A stretch of DNA of 5,577 bases from Acidobacteriota bacterium (lineage in GTDB: Bacteria; Acidobacteriota; UBA6911; RPQK01; JADFOI01), in contig JAUXKG010000191.1 of assembly GCA_030624355.1 (NCBI GenBank), forward strand, positions 1 through 5,577, written 5' to 3'. The notes under the pieces are model-generated. The model was not told the origin of the DNA. It did no database searches and saw nothing but the letters and a program-made list of their open reading frames with translations. Every line of letters starts with the position of its first letter. The first letter of the stretch is position 1. The translations under genes and the position numbers were made by a program. This document shows positions 1-5,577 of this stretch, piece by piece.

Positions 1-456
1 AACCTGACCACCGTCAATGGCTTGCTGAAGACTGTCAATATCAGTGTAGACCATGACCGGCTCAGACTTGGACACGACCGTCACTCGAGTGCCCGAGGTG
101 GCTTTCCCCCCGGGTCCTTGCGCTGTTACGGTGTAGGTTGTGGATTCTCGAGGTGACACCATCAATGAACCTGTTTCCGCTACGTTCCCGACACCGGAAT
201 CAATCAAAACACTGGAAGCATTGGTCGATTGCCACATCAATCTGGTCTGGCTTCCCAGACCGATCGTACTCGGTTCAGAAGTAACCTGAACAGTGGGGGC
301 CGGATAATCCGGAGAAGGAGGAGTCGCAGTTCGGGTTCGTGGCGCGGGATTAGGAATCGGAGCTACCTCGGCAGGTTTCTTCCCGCAAGCGGGCCAGAAC
401 AGGACCAGACAGGAAAATAACGTTACATTCAGGCACCAGGTAATCCAGCTTTTCAT
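1..456 (-). CDS. pal: Putative peptidoglycan-associated lipoprotein (Pal), N-terminal part with Ig-like domain; truncated by window edge
   Basis: The 152 visible codons run open to the left edge. Residues 1-23 form a lipoprotein-type signal peptide: Lys2, then a hydrophobic core. It ends in F-W-P-A-Cys24, so Cys24 is the likely lipidated residue. Gly at +2 lacks the Asp inner-membrane retention signal and fits outer-membrane sorting. Residues 28-54 are a Pro/Ala/Thr-rich linker. Residues about 55-128 look like a small bacterial Ig-like beta domain, with a PSTIGLG turn, a LMWQSTNA strand around Trp75, a SPRESTTYTVTA strand pair at 101-112 and a GPGG turn. The OmpA-like peptidoglycan-binding domain expected of Pal would lie beyond the window, so the Pal call rests on the lipoprotein signal and the position directly after tolB. 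The ATG overlaps the tolB stop (ATGA) and follows a perfect Shine-Dalgarno, so the start is secure. An unrelated Ig-domain lipoprotein remains possible. Lipoprotein: confident; Pal: likely. Confidence 0.75.
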   Translation of the reverse strand, partial: MKSWITWCLNVTLFSCLVLFWPACGKKPAEVAPIPNPAPRTRTATPPSPDYPAPTVQVTSEPSTIGLGSQTRLMWQSTNASSVLIDSGVGNVAETGSLMVSPRESTTYTVTAQGPGGKATSGTRVTVVSKSEPVMVYTDIDSLQQAIDGGQV

Positions 457-1823
457 CTTTCGTCCTCCTCCTGCTGTCCTGCTCGATTTTCGCGAGCAAG
501 CTCGAAGTAGCCTGACCATGCAGGACTTTCGTTTATACCATAGGCGGTGATTTGTTTTATATTTTTTCCATCAGCATTCATGATGAAGATCTGCTTGGAA
601 CCGGTGCGGGTACTTTGAAAGGAAATATGCCGAGCGTCCGGAGACCAATGGGGACTCTCGTTGCTGCCGCGGCCTGAGGTTAACTGGAAGATTTTCCCGG
701 TAGCTACTTCAATCACGTAGATATCGTGTTTCCACTGGGTGGGGGCCTGCCAGGAATAGGAGACAAAACGCCCGTCTGGCGACCAGCTCGGACTGTCACA
801 GTGGCCTCCTTCCGTGACCAGACGTTGCAGATTAGATCCATCCGCATCGACCATCCAAATCTGAGGGGTCCCAGTGCGGTCAGAAACAAAGGCAATCTGA
901 TTTCCGGTAGGGCTCCAAGTCGGAGAGGTGTCAATAGCCGGATGATTGCTCAAATTTTTGCGACCTTTACCCGCCAGGTCGGATACGTAGATGTCTGGAT
1001 CAGTCTTTTCAGGGGAGCGCGTAGAGAACGCTATTAACTGCGAGGTGGGAGAGATCTCCGGTGAGGAAACATATGAAGTGGAAACAGGGATGACGCTTCT
1101 TCCCCCTTGTAAACCTTGAAGCCAGAGCTCCCAACGACTGGAATTGGGCAGGTTGCTGACAAAGGCCAATGTAGAGTTGTCAGCAGACCATTCAGGAAAT
1201 TTATTCAGGCCTCCGTTGGCAGTAATCGTGCGCTGGTTGAAACCATCGTAGTCCATGACGTAAATTTCTTTACTGCCCCCTTTCAGAGAAGTAATCGCAA
1301 TCTGGGTTCGGGATATTCCTCGGCTGGTTCCAGCAGAGAGCTGAAAGACAACCTGGTCGGCGAACTCATGAGCAACACGTCGGATCAGCTCACTGTCGGA
1401 GATCGTGTAGCGTTTACCCAAGACCTGCTGCCGAGTTTTTACATCGTACAGATAGGCCTCCACAGTAGCCCGAGTTTCGTTTATCTGAAGGTTTCCAAGA
1501 ATCAGAAAGTCAACGTCCAAAGTGGGTGCCTGCCAGTTTTCGAAACTCACGTCCTGCGGAAGCCGCAGGGGCTTCAGGGGATAAAAACTTTTGGACGGCA
1601 TCTGGAAGAAGGCTGAGAAAAGCAGGTCATCCCACAGCACCTGGTTAAATACCTCCAGAGCGGCTTGCGTATCCTGGCCGGCGAAAGTACGGGGAACGAA
1701 GTCCGCTACCGCCAGCTTCGTATCTTCCCTCGGGCGCGGATAAATCACTACATCCGGCTGTTGAGCCTCCGCCAGTGTGATCAGACAGGACAAACAACAA
1801 ACGGCAAGGACTGGTCGCTTCAT
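453..1823 (-). CDS. tolB: Tol-Pal system beta-propeller protein TolB
   Basis: TolB is a soluble periplasmic protein that contacts Pal and the TolA C-terminal domain, linking the inner-membrane motor to the outer membrane. The 456 residues begin with a Sec signal peptide (1-20) ending A-E-A before Gln21. Residues about 24-165 match the TolB N-terminal domain (TKLAVADF strand, then a VDFLILGNL strand). Residues about 172-440 form a propeller with six recurring S-P-x-W-S-type blade signatures near 209, 253, 299, 343, 389 and 432. DYDGFNQRTIT at 191-201 resembles the DYDG-x-N segment of E. coli TolB. Length is slightly above the E. coli protein (about 430), largely from a charged tail after the last blade (441-456). 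The ATG is preceded by GAGGA with 5 nt spacing, and the gene starts 16 bp after the upstream stop. It overlaps the next gene by ATGA. Confidence 0.96.
   Translation of the reverse strand: MKRPVLAVCCLSCLITLAEAQQPDVVIYPRPREDTKLAVADFVPRTFAGQDTQAALEVFNQVLWDDLLFSAFFQMPSKSFYPLKPLRLPQDVSFENWQAPTLDVDFLILGNLQINETRATVEAYLYDVKTRQQVLGKRYTISDSELIRRVAHEFADQVVFQLSAGTSRGISRTQIAITSLKGGSKEIYVMDYDGFNQRTITANGGLNKFPEWSADNSTLAFVSNLPNSSRWELWLQGLQGGRSVIPVSTSYVSSPEISPTSQLIAFSTRSPEKTDPDIYVSDLAGKGRKNLSNHPAIDTSPTWSPTGNQIAFVSDRTGTPQIWMVDADGSNLQRLVTEGGHCDSPSWSPDGRFVSYSWQAPTQWKHDIYVIEVATGKIFQLTSGRGSNESPHWSPDARHISFQSTRTGSKQIFIMNADGKNIKQITAYGINESPAWSGYFELARENRAGQQEEDER
464..472 (-). promoter_or_regulatory. Strong Shine-Dalgarno for the pal-type gene, inside the tolB 3' end
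   Basis: The minus strand reads AGGAGGAGG here, and the nearest AGGAGG copy lies 7 nt before the ATG at 456-454. It falls within the last codons of tolB and is translated there as part of the acidic tail. This perfect site fixes the start of the downstream lipoprotein gene and, with the ATGA overlap, predicts efficient translation of that gene alongside tolB. Confidence 0.85.
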
Positions 1824-1839
1824 ATGGTTCCTCGGATGC

Positions 1840-2649
1840 TCATTTCGGGGGGTATTGAAAGTAGGCTATGAACTTGACCAACCGGTGACGAAACTCGTAG
1901 GGGAGTGGGGGGAGCGGGCTGCTGGCCATCACCGCTCGTTGAGCGGCCAGGTCAACGGTGCTCAACCCACTGTCCTTTTGGATTTCGACATTCGCAATGG
2001 TCCCGTTTGCCCGAATCTCAAAACTGATAATGGTTTGCACCGGCCGAGAGAGCCGGCCCAAAGAGGTCTTGAGCCAGTTTTGGCCTATTCGCTGTTCCAC
2101 CTGGCGAGCGTACCAGGATTCCATAACTCCCTCGCCCGTACCTGAACCGATGGTCACACCCTGTCCGCCTCCGAAGCCCCCTCCAGAGCCGGTACTTCTA
2201 CCGCCGGGCCCACCACTTCCCGGATCCGGCCGTCGTGGAATGGTGCCTGGGGCAGCCTGCTGATTGGCTTTGTTCGATTTTTGAGATGCTCGGGAATCAG
2301 GCCTTCGTTTTCCTTTCTCAACGAAAACATTCTCCGGCTGGGTCGCTGGAGATTCTGTTTCAGCCATTTTCCGGGGAGCGGGAGGTGGAAGGGCAGCTGG
2401 CTGCGGGGTGACGGATGGTTTGTACATCCCGGCACCGCCACTCAACTCCGGAGATAGACCGACCGTTACAGAGTCCTCTCCCTGACCTCCTCCCAATCCG
2501 GACCCGATCAGGAGCGGCTCGCCGGCAGGGAAGATCTTCACGGCAAACAGAAAGAACAACAGCAACAACGTATGTCCGATAAGAGAAGCCACGACCGGCC
2601 ACCGGTAGCCGGCGTCGTGAATATGTGAATGGATAACCGGTTTGAGCAT
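1840..2649 (-). CDS. tolA: TolA/TonB-family energy-transducing protein of the Tol operon
   Basis: The predicted role is to couple the TolQ-TolR motor to TolB and Pal across the periplasm. The 269-residue protein has a short cytoplasmic N-terminus and one membrane anchor at about 18-40. The anchor carries Ser22-x3-His26, matching the Ser-x3-His pair that TonB and TolA use to engage ExbB/D or TolQ/R. Residues 41-175 are a low-complexity linker, rich in Gly at 48-61 and 144-174, Pro-rich at 78-93, and Lys/Arg/Gln-rich at 110-142. Residues about 176-268 form a TonB/TolA C-terminal domain, with the conserved run NGTIANVEI and the SSPLPPLP segment near 243-250. It is much shorter than E. coli TolA (421 residues) and lacks its long helical domain, so by architecture it is closer to TonB. 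Operon position between tolR and tolB argues for the TolA role. The ATG has AGGA 6 nt upstream, overlapping the tolR stop. Confidence 0.88.
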   Translation of the reverse strand: MLKPVIHSHIHDAGYRWPVVASLIGHTLLLLFFLFAVKIFPAGEPLLIGSGLGGGQGEDSVTVGLSPELSGGAGMYKPSVTPQPAALPPPAPRKMAETESPATQPENVFVEKGKRRPDSRASQKSNKANQQAAPGTIPRRPDPGSGGPGGRSTGSGGGFGGGQGVTIGSGTGEGVMESWYARQVEQRIGQNWLKTSLGRLSRPVQTIISFEIRANGTIANVEIQKDSGLSTVDLAAQRAVMASSPLPPLPYEFRHRLVKFIAYFQYPPK

Positions 2650-2657
2650 GGGCTGTC

Positions 2658-3080
2658 CTATTTGCGACCCTGCCGGTAGGGCCGGGTTACCAGGTTGATT
2701 GTCTCATAACCTGAAATTCGAATCTCATCCACCACCGCCACGATCGTTTTCCAGGGGACGTCTTCGTCAGCCTGGAGAAAGATGGGTTGCTGGCTGTCGC
2801 CAATCTCACTACGCAGCAATTCCCCAAGTTCATTGAAATTGACTCGACTGGAACGGTAAAAGAGGATCTCGTCCCGACTAATGGTGACCACGGCACGCTG
2901 CTCCGGATCCACTGCCGCCACTGTCTTGGTTTTGGGAAGGTTAACCTCTATGCCGGTCTGCAGGATAGGTGCGGTGACCATAAAGATGATCAACAGCACT
3001 AGAACAACATCCACCAGGGGAGTGACGTTGATCTGGGAAATCGAAGGTCGAGTGGAACTTGACTGGGTAGCAAAGGCCAT
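2658..3080 (-). CDS. tolR: Biopolymer transport protein TolR (ExbD/TolR family)
   Basis: This is an inner-membrane stator-type subunit that works with TolQ to convert proton flow into movement of the TolA-like protein. Its 140 residues are typical for the family. A short polar N-terminus (1-17) leads into INVTPLVD and one membrane helix at about 21-40. Asp24 sits at the start of the helix, where ExbD and TolR carry their essential proton-binding aspartate (Asp25 and Asp23 in E. coli). The periplasmic domain (about 45-135) shows the family pattern: NLPK, a VVTISRD strand, LQADEDVPW, then a helix and the INLVTRP strand. The ATG at 3080 lies 6 bp after the tolQ stop and has no strong Shine-Dalgarno, only GGCGAG about 9 nt upstream across the tolQ end, so translation is probably coupled to tolQ. 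ExbD of a TonB system is the alternative, but the adjacent tolB argues against it. Confidence 0.94.
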   Translation of the reverse strand: MAFATQSSSTRPSISQINVTPLVDVVLVLLIIFMVTAPILQTGIEVNLPKTKTVAAVDPEQRAVVTISRDEILFYRSSRVNFNELGELLRSEIGDSQQPIFLQADEDVPWKTIVAVVDEIRISGYETINLVTRPYRQGRK

Positions 3081-3086
3081 GGCGTA

Positions 3087-3809
3087 TCACTCGCCGGTGA
3101 AACTGCGTTCAACGGTGTTTAGAAACTCGGCCAGGAAATCATCCATCTCAACACCAAAAACTTTCAACCGGGTAATAAAGTGGTTATAGGCAATGACAGC
3201 CGGGATGGCGGCAAAGAGTCCTGCAGCAGTGGCTACCAGGGCTTCACTGATCCCCGGAGCCACAGCCTGGATGGTGGTGGCCGCCCCCGCTCCCAGCCCT
3301 TGGAACGCATTGATGATTCCAATGACGGTTCCTAACAAGCCGATGAAAGGCGTCACAGCACCGGTAGTAGCCAGCCAGGAAAGAGAATGTTCAAGAGCGG
3401 TCATTTCCGTCTGAGCGGATTTCTCCAGTGTTCTTTGCAGACCGTTTAAACTTTGGAGCGATTTCGATGCTTTGGCTGGGCCTCCAGTTTCCTGAGAATC
3501 GGTAGAGAAATCCACCTGGCGGCTGAGCTCTTCATAGCCACTCTTGAAGACTCCGGCCAGCGGTGAACGGGGGAACCGCTCACAGTCCCGATATAGTTGA
3601 GAGAGACTCGAAGCTTTTCTGAAGTGCTCGTAAAATCCCCGTGATTCTCGATCGACTTCTCGATAAAAGCGCATTTTTTGAACAATGATGGTCCAGGAAT
3701 AAATCGAGAAAAACAACAGGGTTGCCAGCACCGTCTGGGCGATCGGACCACTGTTCAAGATCAACGACCAGAAACTCCCAAAATCTCCCTGAGCTAGCAC
3801 AAACACCAA
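3087..3809 (-). CDS. tolQ: Tol-Pal motor protein TolQ (ExbB/TolQ/MotA family)
   Basis: TolQ is the multispanning inner-membrane subunit of the proton-driven TolQ-TolR motor. The 240 residues contain three membrane helices at about 22-44, 143-168 and 185-209, with a cytoplasmic loop (45-142) between the first two. Family residues are intact: Thr161 in GLLGTVIG and Thr194 in LVATAAG are 33 residues apart, like the pore threonines of ExbB (Thr148/Thr181), and Glu189 in SEAL falls where ExbB has Glu176. No ATG is available at the 5' end. An in-frame TAA at 3815-3813 leaves TTG at 3809, GTG at 3806 or GTG at 3800. I chose TTG because GGAG lies 9 nt upstream, while the GTGs are 12 and 18 nt away. 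It is the first gene of the operon and faces away from recN. Confidence 0.95.
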   Translation of the reverse strand: MVFVLAQGDFGSFWSLILNSGPIAQTVLATLLFFSIYSWTIIVQKMRFYREVDRESRGFYEHFRKASSLSQLYRDCERFPRSPLAGVFKSGYEELSRQVDFSTDSQETGGPAKASKSLQSLNGLQRTLEKSAQTEMTALEHSLSWLATTGAVTPFIGLLGTVIGIINAFQGLGAGAATTIQAVAPGISEALVATAAGLFAAIPAVIAYNHFITRLKVFGVEMDDFLAEFLNTVERSFTGE

Positions 3810-3818
3810 CTTTTAATA

Positions 3819-3822
3819 CTCC
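3819..3822 (-). promoter_or_regulatory. Shine-Dalgarno that decides the tolQ start
   Basis: GGAG on the minus strand ends 9 nt before the TTG at 3809-3807, 12 nt before the GTG at 3806 and 18 nt before the GTG at 3800. With no ATG and an in-frame stop just upstream, spacing favours the TTG. Confidence 0.6.
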
Positions 3823-3854
3823 GGGCTCATGTGGCCCAATTCCGAGCAATCCAG

Positions 3855-3860
3855 ATTGTA
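3855..3860 (-). promoter_or_regulatory. Candidate -10 element for the tol operon (proximal)
   Basis: The minus strand reads TACAAT, five of six matches to the sigma-70 -10 consensus. It would start transcription near 3848 and leave a leader of about 40 nt before tolQ, with the ribosome site near its end. The weak point is the -35: the hexamer 17 nt upstream (TGGTAT) hardly matches TTGACA. Confidence 0.35.
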
Positions 3861-3927
3861 ACCGACCCCTTGCTCATATACCATTGTCCAACAGGCGATC
3901 GGAATCGATCAGATTGGCCGCTGGCAG

Positions 3928-3956
3928 TCTCTAAGGGTATCGAAATGGCCTGTCAA
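3928..3956 (-). promoter_or_regulatory. Candidate distal promoter for the tol operon
   Basis: The minus strand has a perfect TTGACA -35 hexamer at 3956-3951, a 17-nt spacer, then TAGAGA at 3933-3928, which matches only three of six -10 positions. Transcription would start near 3921 and give a leader of about 112 nt before tolQ. It is listed because a perfect -35 lies in the only intergenic gap of the window; the -10 is poor. Confidence 0.3.
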
Positions 3957-4004
3957 AACTCCTCATGAGAAAATCCGCACCTACCTCTATTTGACACACT
4001 TGCC

Positions 4005-5577
4005 ATGCTGAAGTTTCTGCTGATTGAAAATTTTGCTCTCATCGACCATCTTGAGATCGAATTTCGAAAGGGACTCAACCTGATCACCGGAGAAACTGGA
4101 TCAGGGAAATCGATTTTGGTCGATGCCGTAGGGCTCCTGGCGGGGGAGAGGGCTTCCCAGGGCATGGTGCGGGAGGGCTTTGAGAATGCCCGCGTGGAGG
4201 GAATCTTCCAGGTGAGTCCCCGACATCCAATTCGCAGGGCATTGGAGGAGATGGGAACGCCATTGGAGGACGAGGAGCTGGTCATTCGTCGGGAGATTTC
4301 ACTTTCTGGTGCCAACAAGGTTTTTGTAAATGACAGGATGGCCACCCAGAATCTGCTTTCAGATTTGGGCATTCTTTTGGCTGACATTCATGGACAGCAC
4401 GATCAACAACATCTTCTCCAGCCCGCAGCACAACTCAAGTTTTTGGATGTTTTCGGTGAAAATCAGCAGATAGTCGATCATCTCTCTTCGTTGTTTCACC
4501 AATTGCAGGCTGTGCGTTCTCAACTTGACCAGCTACAGATCAGCGAACAGGATCGGCTGCAGCGAGTGGACACCCTTCACTATCAAATTGCCGAAATTGA
4601 AAAGCTCGGTCTTAGGCCCGGCCTGGATCTGGAACTGGAGAAGGAGCGGCAGCTTCTGAATAGTGCCGAACAGCGGTTGCAGGCTTCCCAACAGGCCTAT
4701 CAACTTCTTTATGAGCAAGAGCTCTCTTCACTGTCCCAGTTAAAACAGTCTGAAGGGCAGATCGAAGCTTTGGCTGGTGTGGACAAGACCTACGAAGCGG
4801 TACTTGAAAGAGTGCGGGATCTTCGCTTTCAGTTGGAAGAGATCGCTTATCAGTTGCGTGACTACACCGGCGGCGTGGAATTCAGTCCAGCCCGCCTGGA
4901 GGCACTGGAGGAGCAGCTATCGGAGATTCACAAAGCCAAACGAAAATACGGTGAAACGGTGGAAGGTATTCTGGGCTATGCCGACCGTATCAGGAGCGAA
5001 ATCGAGCAATTGGCCGAAAGTGAATCCCAGATGGAGGAGCTGGAGGCCACCCAATCAAAACTGGAGTCCGAGTACTTTCAACTGGCCCGACAGCTGTCCC
5101 ACAAAAGACATCAGGATGTAGAAGCTTTGTCAGAGCAAATCGAGCAGGAACTTGCCGATTTGAACATGGAGAACACCGTGTTCAAGGTCCAGTTGACGAC
5201 CTCGGAAGAAGAGGCAGGCGAGAAGGGAATCGATCGGGCTGAGTTCCTGGTGAGTCCGAATGTAGGGGAATCCCCCAAGCCTTTCTCCAGAATTGCGTCG
5301 GGAGGAGAACTCTCCCGGATTGTTTTGGCTCTGAAGTCGATTGTAAGCCTCGAGGATTATCCCAAGACGCTAGTCTTCGATGAAGTGGATGCGGGAATTG
5401 GAGGTCGAGTCGCCTCTACCGTGGGAGAAAAGCTTGCTCGATTGTCCAATCGGCACCAGATTTTCTGTGTGACCCACCTTCCTCAAATCGCCTGCTGGGA
5501 TTCTCACCATCTACATGTCGACAAACGGCAGAGTAACGGAAGAACGGTCGTTCGAATCACGACCCTTGACAGAAAGG
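4005..5577 (+). CDS. recN: DNA repair protein RecN, truncated at the right window edge
   Basis: RecN is an SMC-like cytoplasmic ATPase that acts early in double-strand-break repair with RecA. Reading from ATG 4005 gives 524 complete codons without a stop; E. coli RecN has 553, so only the C-terminal end is missing. Order of motifs: Walker A GETGSGKS at 29-36 (Lys35), the HGQHDQQ Q-loop-type segment at 129-135, a Gln/Glu/Leu-rich coiled-coil region from about 145 to 400, ABC signature SGGELSR at 432-438, Walker B LVFDEVDAGIGG at 456-467 with catalytic Glu460, and the THLPQIA switch histidine His491. Walker A has Ser33 where RecN usually has Ala, a conservative change. An in-frame TGA at 3966-3968 with no ATG, GTG or TTG between it and 4005 makes this start the only good one, although no Shine-Dalgarno precedes it. 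Confidence 0.96.
   Translation, partial: MLKFLLIENFALIDHLEIEFRKGLNLITGETGSGKSILVDAVGLLAGERASQGMVREGFENARVEGIFQVSPRHPIRRALEEMGTPLEDEELVIRREISLSGANKVFVNDRMATQNLLSDLGILLADIHGQHDQQHLLQPAAQLKFLDVFGENQQIVDHLSSLFHQLQAVRSQLDQLQISEQDRLQRVDTLHYQIAEIEKLGLRPGLDLELEKERQLLNSAEQRLQASQQAYQLLYEQELSSLSQLKQSEGQIEALAGVDKTYEAVLERVRDLRFQLEEIAYQLRDYTGGVEFSPARLEALEEQLSEIHKAKRKYGETVEGILGYADRIRSEIEQLAESESQMEELEATQSKLESEYFQLARQLSHKRHQDVEALSEQIEQELADLNMENTVFKVQLTTSEEEAGEKGIDRAEFLVSPNVGESPKPFSRIASGGELSRIVLALKSIVSLEDYPKTLVFDEVDAGIGGRVASTVGEKLARLSNRHQIFCVTHLPQIACWDSHHLHVDKRQSNGRTVVRITTLDRK

Larger units (their letters stand above)
3810..4004. other. Divergent tolQ-recN intergenic region
   Basis: This 195-bp gap separates the two divergent genes and must carry the tol promoter unless transcription enters from recN antisense. 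Besides the candidate minus-strand promoter elements, I see no convincing plus-strand promoter for recN, no LexA box of the CTGT-N8-ACAG or CGAAC-N4-GTTCG type, no RNA gene, no rho-independent terminator and no credible small ORF. Confidence 0.7.

Noticed and set aside
229..420. Plus-strand 63-codon frame opposite the lipoprotein gene
   Set aside because: The translation is an arginine/serine-rich shadow with no ribosome site; the minus-strand lipoprotein frame explains the sequence.
1116..1616. Long plus-strand open frame of 166 codons opposite tolB
   Set aside because: It lies wholly antisense to the well-supported tolB coding sequence, has no ribosome site, and its translation shows no domain or coherent composition.
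3819..3846. Possible small hairpin in the tolQ leader (GGGC/GCCC, 7-nt loop) with CTC able to pair with the GGAG ribosome site
   Set aside because: The core stem is only four base pairs with an imperfect outer pairing; such matches arise often by chance and no riboswitch-like structure is evident.
3894..3910. CGATC repeated twice with a 5-bp spacer in the intergenic gap
   Set aside because: It is too short and simple to call an operator, and no regulator gene is present to support it.
3991..3996. TTGACA on the plus strand just before recN
   Set aside because: A -10 element at normal spacing would fall inside the recN coding sequence, downstream of the ATG, so it cannot drive this start.
3953..4387. 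Minus-strand open frame of 144 codons overlapping the recN start
   Set aside because: It is antisense to the recN Walker A region. The plus-strand translation is unmistakable RecN, and the minus-strand product is Ser/Arg-rich with no recognisable motif.

Overview
The window holds most of a Tol-Pal cell-envelope operon on the minus strand. A divergent recN gene follows on the plus strand and runs off the right edge. The Tol-Pal system needs an outer membrane, so the source is a diderm (Gram-negative) bacterium. By eye the GC content is about 50%. The compact TonB-like replacement for TolA and the apparent Pal with an inserted Ig-like domain resemble the arrangement I associate with Acidobacteriota and related phyla rather than Enterobacteria. 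That placement is an inference from architecture only.

Layout. Minus strand, in transcription order: tolQ (3809-3087, apparent TTG start), tolR (3080-2658), a tolA/tonB-like gene (2649-1840), tolB (1823-453), and the first 152 codons of a lipoprotein gene in the pal position (456 to the left edge). Gaps are 6, 8 and 16 bp, and tolB and the lipoprotein gene overlap by the four bases ATGA, so this is almost certainly one transcription unit. Positions 3810-4004 are a 195-bp divergent intergenic region with candidate promoter elements for the tol operon. Plus strand: recN from 4005 to beyond 5577, with 524 complete codons and all ABC/SMC-type ATPase motifs visible.

How the genes work together. 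TolQ and TolR form the inner-membrane proton-driven motor. The TolA/TonB-like protein is anchored beside it and carries the force across the periplasm. TolB, a periplasmic six-bladed propeller, and the Pal-type lipoprotein link the system to the outer membrane and peptidoglycan, supporting envelope constriction at division and outer-membrane integrity. RecN is an SMC-like ATPase of double-strand-break repair and has no obvious functional link to Tol-Pal.

I found no mobile element, CRISPR array, RNA gene or unknown multi-gene system. The notable points are variations within a known system: a glycine/proline-rich linker in place of the TolA helical domain, an Ig-like module and odd lipobox in the putative Pal, a non-ATG tolQ start, and a recN start without a visible Shine-Dalgarno sequence.
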